DNA of 64,000 nt, from the NCBI RefSeq assembly GCF_018881635.1, contig NZ_JACVPY010000002.1, positions 29,374-93,373 on the forward strand, written 5' to 3'. Under the pieces are notes generated by a model. The model was not told the DNA's origin. It searched no databases and saw only the letters and a list, made by a program, of their open reading frames with translations. The DNA is from Polynucleobacter sp. UB-Piko-W3 (GTDB lineage: Bacteria; Pseudomonadota; Gammaproteobacteria; Burkholderiales; Burkholderiaceae). Position numbers and translations under genes: made by a program. Of the stretch, positions 25,538 through 34,728 are shown piece after piece. Position 1 is the stretch's first letter; each line of letters begins with the position of its first letter.

Positions 25538-28144
25538 TTAAACCTTTTTTTCCTGGCCGCCGGTTTCAACTAAAACCATTGGCCCATCTGGCAGGCTTGC
25601 TGCTGGTTTAGGGGCTCTGCCTAAGTTTGTTTGCTCAGGCTGAATTTGACCTTGTGCCTCTGCATGCTTAGAGGTATCAGTAGCAACCCAGATCATTCCA
25701 GCAGATTGCACAACGCTGTGCAGCGGAGTTTCTTCAAGTGCCTCGAAAGCAACCTTCGGAAGCTCTGGCGCAGGTTTAGCAATCACTTCGACAGATGCAA
25801 CAGTCGCAACTGCTGCTACTGGTGCTGCCGCTACATTGTTCTGAGTATCTTGTGCTGGACGATTTGATGGACGTGGAGCACGTGGCGCTCTTTCGCCCCG
25901 TTCTTGTCTTGCGGCAGGCTTTGCATTACTAAAGCTATTGGCAAGATTCTGAATTGGCATTGATGCAGATGCACCAGCCATGCCTACTGGAGGGCCTGCA
26001 AATGGACTTGCAGATACAGCAGTTGCATTGCTTGTGTCACCATCAGTGCGCTCACCACGTTGGCCACGACCACGACCACGACGATTGCGACCACGACCAC
26101 GACGTTCTTCACCATCAGCAGTTGGTGCCGCTTGCTCAGGAGCAGCTTCAGTTGCAGGAGTTACTGCAGCTGGGTTTGCTTGACGCTCAGGCTTCGGACC
26201 ATTTTGATTACGATTGCCATTGCGGTTATTTCGGTTATTACGGTTACCGTTATTACCTTCAGCAGCGCCTTCAGCGGCATTTGCTACTGGACGCTCAGCA
26301 CGTTCGCCATTGCGATCGTTACGCTCGCCACGACGATTACGACCACGGTTGCGATCGCCGCCATTACCATTGCGGCCTTGATTGCGACCACGAGCATTGT
26401 TTTCTATTGGCTTCTCTTCTACTGCAGGAGAGGAGGAGAACATCTTCTTGATAAATCCAAATAAACCACCAGAACTTTCGGTTTGTACTTTTTCAGTACG
26501 AGCTGGACGGGGTTGGCTTATTGGTGCAGGTTGAGCTGGCGTAATGCCTTTCACTGCTGCTTCAGGACGAACCTTCACATCAGCATCTTTGCGGCTCACT
26601 GTGGTGTCAGTCTCAAGTTCACGCGCAGCTTCTTCAGCCATCACATAGCTAGCCTTTTGATCATCAAGACGTGGATCGTCATGTCGCAAACGCTCTAGCT
26701 TGTAATGTGGAGTTTCTAAATGCTTATTCGGAACCATCAAGACATTCACTTTGAAGCGAGTCTCGATCTTAATGACTTCAGCACGTTTTTCATTCAAGAG
26801 GAAAGCAGCCACTTCGACTGGTACCTGGGTATGAATCGCTGCTGTGTTCTCTTTCATTGCCTCTTCTTGAATGATGCGTAGTACTTGCAATGCAGAAGAC
26901 TCGGTATCACGAATATGACCTGTGCCATTACAACGTGGGCAAGTGACATGACTACCTTCAGAAAGAGCGGGGCGCAAGCGCTGGCGTGACATTTCCATCA
27001 AGCCAAACTTGGAGATCTTGCCCATCTGAACGCGAGCACGATCATGACGCAGAGCATCGCGCAGGCGATTCTCAACATCTTTCTGAGCTTTACTCGATTC
27101 CATATCAATGAAGTCAATTACGATCAAACCACCTAAGTCACGCAAACGTGCTTGACGGGCGATTTCATCGGCGGCTTCTAAGTTAGTACGAGTAGCAGTT
27201 TCTTCAATATCAGAACCACGGGTTGCACGTGCAGAGTTCACGTCCACAGAAACTAAAGCTTCGGTGTGGTCGATCACAATCGCGCCGCCAGATGGCAGTG
27301 GCACGGTACGTGAGTACGCGGTTTCAATTTGATGCTCAATTTGGAAGCGTGAGAACAAAGGCACATCATCTTGATAGCGCTTTACTCTTGGCAAGTTATC
27401 CGGCATTACGACGGACATAAATGCAGCAGCTTGCTCGTAGATATCATCGGTATCAATGAGGATCTCTCCGATATCCGGCTGGAAGTAATCACGGATTGCG
27501 CGAATCACTAGACTCGATTCGAGGTAAATCAATAATGGGGCTGAATTGCCTTTGGCGGCCTCGTCAATCGCTTTCCATAACTGCATGAGGTAACTTAAGT
27601 CCCATTGCAATTCTGTAGCGTCACGACCAATACCAGCAGTGCGAGCAATGATACTCATGCCATCAGGAATATCCAATTGGGACATGGCATCACGGAGTTC
27701 TTGACGGTCTTCACCCTCAATACGGCGAGACACGCCACCACCACGGGGATTATTGGGCATCAATACTAAATAACGGCCAGCCAAGGAGACAAAAGAAGTT
27801 AAAGCTGCGCCTTTTTGGCCACGCTCTTCTTTTTCTACTTGAACAATGATTTCTTGACCTTCGCGCAGGGCATCCTTAATAGAGGCATTGCGAACGTCTA
27901 TACCTTCTTTGAAATACGTTCTGGCAACTTCTTTAAATGGCAAAAAGCCATGACGCTCTTCACCGTAGTTGACAAAGCAAGCTTCCAGGGAAGGCTCTAT
28001 GCGGGTAATCACACCTTTGTAAATATTGCCTTTACGTTGTTCACGACCGGCAGCTTCGATATCAATATCGATGAGTTTTTGACCATCAACGATGGCAACT
28101 CGCAACTCTTCTTGTTGAGTTGCATTAAATAACATGCGTTTCAT
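25538..28144 (-). CDS. rne: Ribonuclease E
   Basis: RNase E is the main endonuclease of mRNA decay and rRNA and tRNA processing. The 868-residue protein starts MKRMLFNATQQEE, the standard start, with AGGAGAG before it. Domains are S1 (about 38-118), a catalytic core with SVDVNSARATRG and VIDFIDM, and the zinc link CPRCNGTGH near 412. From about residue 540 the tail is disordered, Arg/Asn/Gly-rich and basic, as in the scaffold region that binds RNA and degradosome partners. It has a long leader (28145-28520). The moaA operon follows 94 bp downstream. Confidence 0.97.
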   Translation of the reverse strand: MKRMLFNATQQEELRVAIVDGQKLIDIDIEAAGREQRKGNIYKGVITRIEPSLEACFVNYGEERHGFLPFKEVARTYFKEGIDVRNASIKDALREGQEIIVQVEKEERGQKGAALTSFVSLAGRYLVLMPNNPRGGGVSRRIEGEDRQELRDAMSQLDIPDGMSIIARTAGIGRDATELQWDLSYLMQLWKAIDEAAKGNSAPLLIYLESSLVIRAIRDYFQPDIGEILIDTDDIYEQAAAFMSVVMPDNLPRVKRYQDDVPLFSRFQIEHQIETAYSRTVPLPSGGAIVIDHTEALVSVDVNSARATRGSDIEETATRTNLEAADEIARQARLRDLGGLIVIDFIDMESSKAQKDVENRLRDALRHDRARVQMGKISKFGLMEMSRQRLRPALSEGSHVTCPRCNGTGHIRDTESSALQVLRIIQEEAMKENTAAIHTQVPVEVAAFLLNEKRAEVIKIETRFKVNVLMVPNKHLETPHYKLERLRHDDPRLDDQKASYVMAEEAARELETDTTVSRKDADVKVRPEAAVKGITPAQPAPISQPRPARTEKVQTESSGGLFGFIKKMFSSSPAVEEKPIENNARGRNQGRNGNGGDRNRGRNRRGERNDRNGERAERPVANAAEGAAEGNNGNRNNRNNRNGNRNQNGPKPERQANPAAVTPATEAAPEQAAPTADGEERRGRGRNRRGRGRGQRGERTDGDTSNATAVSASPFAGPPVGMAGASASMPIQNLANSFSNAKPAARQERGERAPRAPRPSNRPAQDTQNNVAAAPVAAVATVASVEVIAKPAPELPKVAFEALEETPLHSVVQSAGMIWVATDTSKHAEAQGQIQPEQTNLGRAPKPAASLPDGPMVLVETGGQEKKV

Positions 28145-28606
28145 AACACTCTCCTATGGGGGAGGATGTCGTAGCGCGCTGCGTAGGAGACAAGTTAGAT
28201 ACCGCCCAAGGCATAACCTATGGCGATTTAATAGTGTGGATCATGCAAATCTGAGCATCTTTTACTCAGTTCACCCAGTTAACTGTTGGTTAAATCGGTG
28301 CCACACTTGACGATCGCCGCAGAGACCTCCTTTAGGTCATCAACGCAGGCGCGCGCCTGAAAACTGTCTTCTAATCGCGGGTCGCGGCATACGGCACACC
28401 AACCCTGCGCCTCATTACAACGGGGGAGGGGCGACCCCGGGAGTCTTTTAAAGGGCGACTCCAAGCTCCACGATTTAAGCCTGAATCAGGCTTGTCTCGG
28501 GCCAATAAATTGGCTAGAGCGTTGATTATACGGCACAAGTTGAATGACAATGGGGTATTGTTGAGTCCCTTGCCGTCCTCTGCGGAGCTGGCAAGAGAGA
28601 TAAATC
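28145..28606. other. Intergenic region with the rne leader and the divergent rluC promoter region
   Basis: This 462-bp gap holds no convincing gene. On the minus strand it contains the probable rne leader of about 370 bases, with the hairpins GGAGTC...GACTCC, GACCT...AGGTC (around the AAAGG box) and a GC-rich segment (28348-28440). E. coli rne has a leader of about 361 bases that RNase E cuts to limit its own synthesis; similar autoregulation here is inference. A small open frame at 28279-28464 has no support. Confidence 0.55.
28525..28530 (-). promoter_or_regulatory. Possible rne -10 element
   Basis: A perfect TATAAT on the minus strand lies 381-386 bases before the rne start codon. A TTGTCA lies 14 bp upstream of it, which is a short spacing, so the -35 is uncertain. 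Confidence 0.45.
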
Positions 28607-29611
28607 ATGAAATCCGACCCTATATTGACGCCAAAAGTAGTTTCAGGCCGTACTCCGGCCACAGTTCTTCTTCAGACTATCGGTCCTGAAGAGGCTGGTC
28701 AACGTTTGGATAACTATTTGCTGCGCTGGGCCAAAGGGGTCCCCAAAAGTCACGTTTACCGGATTATTCGTTCTGGCGAGGTGAGGGTCAATAAGAAGCG
28801 CGCCGAACCAACCACTCGTCTGGTTGAAGGCGATGTCGTTCGAGTTCCGCCAGTCAGGCTGGCTGAACCTGCCCAAATGGCAGCAGTCAATAGTGCCCAC
28901 ACTAAATCTCGGGCTCAGGGCTATTCAGACAAAATGCCTATTCTGTTTGAGGACGAGGCGCTGTTAATCGTAGATAAGCCTCCTGGCTTAGCAGTGCATG
29001 GTGGCTCTGGAATTGCCTTGGGTGTGATTGAGACTTTACGCATCACTCGCCCGGAATTGAAGTTCTTGGAATTGGTTCACCGCTTAGATCGGGATACTTC
29101 TGGTGTATTGCTGCTGGCAAAAAAGCGTAGTGCTTTAGTCGAGCTCCATCGCCAAATTCGTGAAGGTCAAACTGATAAGCGTTACTACTTGCTTGCCCAC
29201 GGAGAAATTGCGCAGGGCGCCCAAGTGATGCAACTCAAGTACCCACTCCATAAATATCTCTTGGCTAATGGTGAGCGCAGAGTGCGCGTGGATCCAGAAG
29301 GCTTACCAAGCCACACTGCCTTGCGCGTTACGAAAACGATGAAGCGTGATGAAGTCGCGATTACTCTGGCTGAGGCACAACTCAAGACAGGTCGCACCCA
29401 TCAAATTCGGGTACATCTTCAAAAACTAGGACATGCCATCTTAGGTGATGATAAATATGGTTTTGAAGATCAAGATAAATTGATTAAATCCAAGCGCCTC
29501 TATCTCCATGCTCACCTGGCTGGTTTCACACATCCGCGTACTGGTGAAAAGATGCGAATTGAATCCCCATTGCCGCCTGAGTTTGCGGCCATGATGAAAA
29601 ACTTTGAGTAG
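28607..29611 (+). CDS. rluC: 23S rRNA pseudouridine(955/2504/2580) synthase RluC
   Basis: A 334-residue enzyme that modifies three uridines in 23S rRNA. An N-terminal S4 RNA-binding domain (about residues 28-85) is followed by a pseudouridine synthase domain with the catalytic motif HRLDRDTSGVLLLAK near residue 162 and TGRTHQIRVH near 260. The position divergent from rne, as in E. coli, supports RluC over RluD. A GAGAGA precedes ATG 28607. The HAD gene follows 33 bp later. Confidence 0.93.
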   Translation: MKSDPILTPKVVSGRTPATVLLQTIGPEEAGQRLDNYLLRWAKGVPKSHVYRIIRSGEVRVNKKRAEPTTRLVEGDVVRVPPVRLAEPAQMAAVNSAHTKSRAQGYSDKMPILFEDEALLIVDKPPGLAVHGGSGIALGVIETLRITRPELKFLELVHRLDRDTSGVLLLAKKRSALVELHRQIREGQTDKRYYLLAHGEIAQGAQVMQLKYPLHKYLLANGERRVRVDPEGLPSHTALRVTKTMKRDEVAITLAEAQLKTGRTHQIRVHLQKLGHAILGDDKYGFEDQDKLIKSKRLYLHAHLAGFTHPRTGEKMRIESPLPPEFAAMMKNFE

Positions 29612-29644
29612 TTAGCGAAAGTAAAAATAGTAAGTAAAGCGAAG

Positions 29645-30319
29645 ATGATTGACGAGAACAAACGAGATCGCCGTTATGACCTGATAGTCTGGGATTGGGA
29701 TGGAACCATTATGGATTCCACACCGACTATCGTAGACTGCATTCAGCAGGCCTGTCGCGACTTGGGTTTTAAAGAGCCTGATGATGCATTGGCGAGTTCA
29801 GTCATTGGCTTGGGTATACAGGATTCATTACGCAGAGCAGTTCCTTGGATTGAGCCAGTGCATTTTCCAAAATTGACTGATCGTTTTCGTTATCACTATT
29901 TAGCGAAAGATCATGAGCTCGATCTATTTGTTGGTATTCGTGAGCTCTTGGAAAAGCTTCGGGCTGATCAATATCTCTTAGGCGTTGCAACAGGAAAATC
30001 TCGGGTGGGTTTGGACCGCTCTTTAAAACATCACGAAATTGGTCATCTTTTTCATGAAACACGCACAGCCGATGAGTCTTTCTCAAAACCTCATCCAGGG
30101 ATGTTGCTGGAGTTATCGGATGTCACTCAAGTCCCCACTCGCCGAATGCTGATGATTGGGGATACTACACATGATTTAGATATGGCAGCCAATGCTGGAG
30201 TGGATGCGCTGGCGGTGACCTACGGCGCTCATCCGCCGGATACGCTAAAGACCTCAAAATCATTAGCCCATGTAGATGATGTGGCAGAGCTGTCACAATG
30301 GCTAAAACAGAATCTGTAA
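29645..30319 (+). CDS. HAD-family phosphatase (phosphoglycolate phosphatase-like)
   Basis: A 224-residue HAD subfamily IA hydrolase. The nucleophile motif DWDGT with the catalytic aspartates is near residues 16-20, ATGKSR is motif II near 115, and the GDTTHDLDMAANAG motif IV near 178 holds the metal-binding acidic pair. The cap domain is of the helical type. The Gph-like fold suggests phosphoglycolate or another small phosphoester. It follows rluC and precedes the S49 protease with 27 bp between, probably in one operon. Confidence 0.86.
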   Translation: MIDENKRDRRYDLIVWDWDGTIMDSTPTIVDCIQQACRDLGFKEPDDALASSVIGLGIQDSLRRAVPWIEPVHFPKLTDRFRYHYLAKDHELDLFVGIRELLEKLRADQYLLGVATGKSRVGLDRSLKHHEIGHLFHETRTADESFSKPHPGMLLELSDVTQVPTRRMLMIGDTTHDLDMAANAGVDALAVTYGAHPPDTLKTSKSLAHVDDVAELSQWLKQNL

Positions 30320-30346
30320 ATATTAGGCATTACTAAGGAATCGAAG

Positions 30347-31294
30347 ATGGAAAATAATCCAAATCCAAACTGGGAACGACAAGCTCTTGAGCATTTGCTG
30401 CTAGAGAATTTGAAAGAGACTCGTAAGGCACGTCGCTGGAGAGCAGTACTGCGCGTTCTCACTTTAGTAGTGATTATTGGAGTGATTCTTTCAGTATTTG
30501 ATTTTCATCTTCCTGGGCGCGGCATGGGCACAGAGAAGCACACGGCGATGGTGACGCTAGAGGGTGAGATTTCTTCGAGCTCCATGGCCAATGCCTTAGA
30601 TATCAACTCATCATTAGTTTCTGCTTTTGAAAATGAAAACAGTGCTGGTGTTGTTCTGCGGATTAATAGCCCTGGTGGTTCACCAGTACAAGCAGGCATG
30701 ATTAATGATGAGATTCATCGTTTGCGCAAACTCTATCCGAACAAACCTTTTTATGTCGTAGTTGAAGATATCTGTGCTTCAGGTGGTTACTACGTGGCAG
30801 TCGCTGGTGATCAGATATTGGTAGATAAAGCCAGCTTGGTTGGTTCCATCGGTGTGATCATGGAAGGCTTTGGTTTCACAGGCCTGATGGATAAGTTAGG
30901 TGTTACCCGTCGCATGATTACCTCGGGATCAAATAAAGGCATGCTCGATCCTTTTAGTAAAGAAGATCCTAAGCAGGTTGAGATGGTCAAGACCATGATC
31001 GATGAAATTCATCAGCAATTCATTGCGGTCGTTAAAGAAGGTCGCGGGACTCGCTTGAAGGAAAGCCCAGATTTATTTTCTGGGCGTATTTGGAACGGTG
31101 AGCAGGCCGTCAAAATTGGTTTAGTAGATGGTTACGGCACAGTAGAGTCTGTGGCGCGCGATATCTTTAAAGCTCCAGATATTTTGGACTACACCATGAA
31201 AGAAAATTTTGCAGAGCGTGTGGCTAAGCGTTTTGGTGCGGAGGCTGGTGCAGCCGCTGGCAAGGCCCTAGTGAAATCACCAGACCTGAAGTAA
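30347..31294 (+). CDS. S49 family peptidase (SppA/SohB-like)
   Basis: A 315-residue membrane-bound protease for cleaved signal peptides or other membrane fragments. One N-terminal span (about residues 35-53) anchors it with the catalytic part in the periplasm. The ClpP-like fold contains ASGGYY with the likely nucleophile Ser145, and GSIGVIMEG is the family strand. The catalytic lysine region is GSNKGMLDP, as in the short SppA type. This is the single-domain form, not the duplicated 600-residue E. coli SppA. Confidence 0.87.
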   Translation: MENNPNPNWERQALEHLLLENLKETRKARRWRAVLRVLTLVVIIGVILSVFDFHLPGRGMGTEKHTAMVTLEGEISSSSMANALDINSSLVSAFENENSAGVVLRINSPGGSPVQAGMINDEIHRLRKLYPNKPFYVVVEDICASGGYYVAVAGDQILVDKASLVGSIGVIMEGFGFTGLMDKLGVTRRMITSGSNKGMLDPFSKEDPKQVEMVKTMIDEIHQQFIAVVKEGRGTRLKESPDLFSGRIWNGEQAVKIGLVDGYGTVESVARDIFKAPDILDYTMKENFAERVAKRFGAEAGAAAGKALVKSPDLK

Positions 31295-31328
31295 AAATGA
31301 ATTCCTAAATAAAACGAGGTATCAATTC

Positions 31329-32099
31329 TTAGGCCAACAGTAGAAATACCGTTGGCCTATTTTGTAAGGAAGCGCCTGCAGCTTCATTTGGATAGCACTT
31401 ACGCCAATCCGCTATCGAGAGCGTTGTGATCATTTCCGATGGAAGGCTTAGGTCCACCCCCAAGCAAAGTAAAGATTGTGGCGCTAAAGAATTTAAACAA
31501 GCCATCAGCATCGCCGTATTGCGATAGGGCGTCTCAATCCAAATTTGGGTTTGCTGTAGTTTTCGGGATTCCGCTTCAAGCTGTTTGAGTTTGGCGCTGC
31601 GATTATGGGTATCTTGCGGTAAGTAACCTTGAAAAGCAAAGCGCTGACCGTTGAGACCGCTTGCCATCAGGCCTAATAAGATAGAACTTGGCCCAACTAA
31701 AGGCTTTACTCTTGCGCCAAGTTGATGCGCTGCCAGAACTAGCTCTGCACCAGGATCGGCAACTCCCGGAACACCTGCTTCGGACATTAAACCCATGTCA
31801 TTACCAGTAAGTAGTGGTTTGAGTAAATCCGCTGGCTTAACAGCATCACCATACTTTGCATTGCGAGCTGCACCACGCCATTCACTCATTTGCATTTCTT
31901 GAATAGTGCATGCAAGCGGAGAAAGACTATCGACAGCTTTTAATAGTGCGCGCGCTGTTTTAGCATCTTCCACAACCCAGTGTTTAAGTTTTGCTGCTTG
32001 AGTGATAGTTTCAGTGGGCAAGACCCATGGCAGCTGTTCGCTGCGCGCATCATCCCCTAAGGTATTGGGAACTAAATAGAGTGTACCTAACTTTGCCAT
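31329..32099 (-). CDS. SAM-dependent methyltransferase, tetrapyrrole methylase fold (RsmI-like)
   Basis: A 256-residue protein of the RsmI/tetrapyrrole-methylase fold: LYLVPNTLGD start, GLMSEAGVPGVADPG and KPLVGPSSILLGLMASGLNGQRF are the shared blocks. It is close to RsmI (16S rRNA 2'-O-methyl C1402) but differs in the N-terminus and in the middle, matching the paralogue often found next to maf in Burkholderiales. Its target is unknown. It is convergent with the S49 gene and 21 bp downstream of maf. Confidence 0.75.
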   Translation of the reverse strand: MAKLGTLYLVPNTLGDDARSEQLPWVLPTETITQAAKLKHWVVEDAKTARALLKAVDSLSPLACTIQEMQMSEWRGAARNAKYGDAVKPADLLKPLLTGNDMGLMSEAGVPGVADPGAELVLAAHQLGARVKPLVGPSSILLGLMASGLNGQRFAFQGYLPQDTHNRSAKLKQLEAESRKLQQTQIWIETPYRNTAMLMACLNSLAPQSLLCLGVDLSLPSEMITTLSIADWRKCYPNEAAGASLQNRPTVFLLLA

Positions 32100-32120
32100 G
32101 AATGATTTTCTATTGGTTTT

Positions 32121-32729
32121 TTAATTCTTCGCAGGAATGACAAAACCAGCATCACGTAATAAACCAGTTAAAGCAATCAGCGGTAAGCCAATGAGGGCCG
32201 TTGGATCATCACTCTTGATTGACTCAAGAAGACTGATACCTAAGCCTTCCGACTTAGCGCTACCAGCACAGTCATAAGGTTCTTCCGCTAACAAATAGCT
32301 TTCTAAAACATCATCTGGCAATTTACGAAAAGTGACTTCGGTAGGAATGTTTAAGGTAGTTTGTATATCACCCTTCATCAAGCAAAGCGCTGTATAAAAA
32401 GTCACTGTTTGACCCCGCATCAGTTGCAGTTGTGCTAACGCTCTCTCGAAATTACCTGGCTTGCCGATTGCAGCGCCACACAAATCTGCTACTTGATCAG
32501 AGCCAATCACCCATGCATGAGGATGTTCTTTTGCAACAGCCGCTGCTTTTGCATTTGCAAGACGTAGCGCTAAGTCGAGAGTGCTCTCACCAGTCAGAGG
32601 TGTTTCATCTACTTTTGGAGAGATTACTTCAAACGGGATGCGTAAGCGCTGTAATAGTTCGCGGCGATAAACCGAGGTGGACGCCAAGATGAGGGGCGGG
32701 TTATTAGGGAAATTCATTAAGTTACTCAT
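32121..32729 (-). CDS. Maf-like nucleotide pyrophosphatase (YceF type)
   Basis: A 202-residue Maf protein that hydrolyses non-canonical nucleoside triphosphates; the YceF branch removes 7-methyl-GTP. The start LILASTSVYRRELLQRL, the SPKVDETPLTG block, the SDQVADL catalytic-aspartate segment near residue 75 and GIGVSLLESIKSDDPTALIGLPL-like C-terminus are all recognisable. The yceF-yceD-rpmF order is that of E. coli, although maf is on the opposite strand here. An alternative start is ATG 32717. Confidence 0.88.
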   Translation of the reverse strand: MSNLMNFPNNPPLILASTSVYRRELLQRLRIPFEVISPKVDETPLTGESTLDLALRLANAKAAAVAKEHPHAWVIGSDQVADLCGAAIGKPGNFERALAQLQLMRGQTVTFYTALCLMKGDIQTTLNIPTEVTFRKLPDDVLESYLLAEEPYDCAGSAKSEGLGISLLESIKSDDPTALIGLPLIALTGLLRDAGFVIPAKN

Positions 32730-32770
32730 TGCTGCTGACTTTCGAGGATGCCTTGATTTAGACTGATGCC

Positions 32771-33349
32771 ATGAATCGTAATCAAGTTTTACCTCAAGTT
32801 CAGCTATCGGCAGAAGCTATTGCTTTAAAAAAGGTCGACTTTTGTGCTCCACAGTCCTATCAGGGTACTGGTTTTTTGACTATGGGCGATATGCCTAGGC
32901 TTGCTAAGGAGGCTTCAAGCCTTAACCCCGGGGATGGCTTTGCCTGGCAAATGGAGACCCATTTTGAGGATTCGCCTGGAAGCGAGTCTCGCCAAATCTT
33001 GGAATTAGCCTTAAAAGGGTGCCTTCACTTGGTTTGCCAGCGTTGCCTGCAGGATTGCGCCGTCAATTTAGACGAAAAACGGCGTTTTGTCTTCCTGGCT
33101 ACCGAGGCCGAGGCGGATAACTACCCTTTGGAGGATGAAGAGCAGGAACCCTTGGTCGCTAGCCAGCATTTCAACCTCTTAGAAACCATAGAAGACGAGG
33201 TTTTATTGTCCCTGCCCTTGATTCCAAAGCATCCAGAGGGCTTTTGTGAGCCTCATGCCACGGTATTTGGGCTTGAGGAGGAGGATGAGGGGCTCGATGA
33301 GCGTGAAAATCCCTTTAACATATTGAAAAATATGAAGAAAAACTCATAA
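32771..33349 (+). CDS. yceD: YceD family protein (DUF177)
   Basis: A 192-residue DUF177 protein: CLHLVCQRCLQDC contains the paired cysteines, and the PLIPKHPEGFC segment near residue 155 is the family's best marker. YceD homologues are always just upstream of rpmF and are linked to large-subunit rRNA accumulation, but the molecular function is not settled. It is followed by rpmF after about 100 bp. Confidence 0.9.
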   Translation: MNRNQVLPQVQLSAEAIALKKVDFCAPQSYQGTGFLTMGDMPRLAKEASSLNPGDGFAWQMETHFEDSPGSESRQILELALKGCLHLVCQRCLQDCAVNLDEKRRFVFLATEAEADNYPLEDEEQEPLVASQHFNLLETIEDEVLLSLPLIPKHPEGFCEPHATVFGLEEEDEGLDERENPFNILKNMKKNS

Positions 33350-33422
33350 ACGGGGCTTTTTCTGTCCCGTTGTTTTAAGAGGACTTGATCGATAAATCAA
33401 GCATTTAGACGCTTTGTCATGC

Positions 33423-33428
33423 TAGAAT
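33423..33428 (+). promoter_or_regulatory. Possible rpmF extended -10 element
   Basis: TGCTAGAAT (TG at 33420-33421, TAGAAT at 33423-33428) is an extended -10 box 24 bases before the rpmF start. No clear -35 is seen. The same nine bases stand upstream of rpsF (55079-55087). Confidence 0.45.
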
Positions 33429-33451
33429 ATCGCCTTGCTTAGGAGTTCAAT

Positions 33452-33631
33452 ATGGCCGTCCAACAAAATAAAAAATCACCTTCCAAACGTGGCATGCACC
33501 GTGCGCACGACTTTTTGACCGCACCTGCTACGGCTGTTGAAGCCACAACTGGTGAGGCTCATTTGCGCCACCACATTTCACCAAACGGCTACTATCGTGG
33601 TCGTAAAGTTATTAAAACTAAAAACGACTAA
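33452..33631 (+). CDS. rpmF: 50S ribosomal protein L32
   Basis: A 59-residue bL32: [20 protein letters not shown] is the standard N-terminus, with YYRGRKVI near the C-terminus. AGGAG lies eight bases before ATG 33452. It sits in the usual yceD-rpmF-plsX position. The zinc-binding cysteines found in some bL32 proteins are absent here. A terminator follows. Confidence 0.97.
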   Translation: MAVQQNKKSPSKRGMHRAHDFLTAPATAVEATTGEAHLRHHISPNGYYRGRKVIKTKND

Positions 33632-33652
33632 TTTTTTAGTCTAAATAGATCG

Positions 33653-33680
33653 AAGCGGCTCCCAAAAAAGCCGCTTTTTT
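33653..33680 (+). terminator. Terminator after rpmF
   Basis: Stem AAGCGGCT (33653-33660) and AGCCGCTT (33669-33676) with an eight-base loop, followed by T to 33680. It limits read-through from rpmF into plsX, whose start is 35 bp later. Confidence 0.8.
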
Positions 33681-33714
33681 CTTAGATAAATCACTTGCAG
33701 CAATCAATGAGTTT

Positions 33715-34728
33715 ATGAGCGTTACTCTAGCTATTGATGCCATGGGCGGAGATCATGGAGTCGTTGTGACGGTCCCTGCTGCCTGCGATTTTCTAGAAAA
33801 ACATTCTGATGTGAAGATTATCCTCGTGGGTGATCTTGATTTAATCAAGCAAGTCTTGGATAAATCTTCTAATGCTCACATGGATCGCATTCAAATTATT
33901 GCTGCCAGCGAAGTGGTGTTGATGGATGACCCCATTGAAGTCGCTTTGCGCCGCAAAAAAGATTCGTCGATGCGTGTGGCCATTGAGCAAGTCAAAGAGG
34001 GCGCTGCTGATGCGGTGATCTCCTCTGGTAATACGGGTGCGCTCATGGCCATTTCCCGATATATTCTCAAAACCCTGGATGGAGTTGATCGTCCTGCGAT
34101 CGCGACCGCCATCCCGAACGAATTGGGGCGTGGCACCACCATGCTTGATCTAGGCGCAAATGCAGATTGTGAGCCGATGCACCTGGTGCAGTTTGCGCAA
34201 ATGGCGAGTGTCATGGTTCAAGTGGTGGATGGTAAGCAGAACCCTTCAGTTGGCCTTCTCAATATTGGTGAAGAGGTGATTAAGGGCAATGAAGTGGTAA
34301 AGCAGACCGGAGAGTTACTGCGCCAAACCAATTTAAACTTTTATGGCAACGTAGAAGGCAATGATATTTTTAAGGGTACCACTGATATTGTGGTGTGTGA
34401 TGGATTCGTGGGTAATGTAGTTCTTAAAGCCAGTGAAGGTTTGGCCAAAATGATGAGCGGCTTGATTCGCTCAGAATTTAACCGCTCATGGCTCACTAAA
34501 TTGATGGCTGTATGCGCTATGGTGCCATTGCTGCGTGTGCGCAAGCGCGTAGATCATCGTCGTTACAACGGTGCTGTATTGTTAGGTTTACGCGGTTGCG
34601 TCATTAAGAGCCACGGTTCGGCCGACCGCTTTGGATTTGGTTTTGCTTTAGATCGTGCCTATGAAGCTTCCAAAAATCGCATGGTTGAGAGAATTGCTGC
34701 AGCCTTTGCGGTGGAGACAAAAGAATGA
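33715..34728 (+). CDS. plsX: Phosphate acyltransferase PlsX
   Basis: PlsX converts acyl-ACP to acyl-phosphate, the acyl donor for phospholipid synthesis by PlsY. The 337-residue protein has the family start [13 protein letters not shown], the [11 protein letters not shown] block near residue 105, the [12 protein letters not shown] strand near 180 and the [13 protein letters not shown] motif near 230. It overlaps fabH by 4 bp. It joins lipid and fatty acid synthesis in one operon. Confidence 0.97.
   Translation: MSVTLAIDAMGGDHGVVVTVPAACDFLEKHSDVKIILVGDLDLIKQVLDKSSNAHMDRIQIIAASEVVLMDDPIEVALRRKKDSSMRVAIEQVKEGAADAVISSGNTGALMAISRYILKTLDGVDRPAIATAIPNELGRGTTMLDLGANADCEPMHLVQFAQMASVMVQVVDGKQNPSVGLLNIGEEVIKGNEVVKQTGELLRQTNLNFYGNVEGNDIFKGTTDIVVCDGFVGNVVLKASEGLAKMMSGLIRSEFNRSWLTKLMAVCAMVPLLRVRKRVDHRRYNGAVLLGLRGCVIKSHGSADRFGFGFALDRAYEASKNRMVERIAAAFAVETKE

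Noticed and set aside
25954..26464. Long plus-strand frames rich in His/Asp or Thr/Ile opposite the rne C-terminal region
   Set aside because: They are antisense shadows of the Arg/Asn/Gly codon repeats in the disordered tail of RNase E. They have no ribosome site and no domain.
28279..28464. Small minus-strand frame in the rne leader
   Set aside because: No ribosome site; the composition follows the structured leader. A regulatory leader explains the region better.
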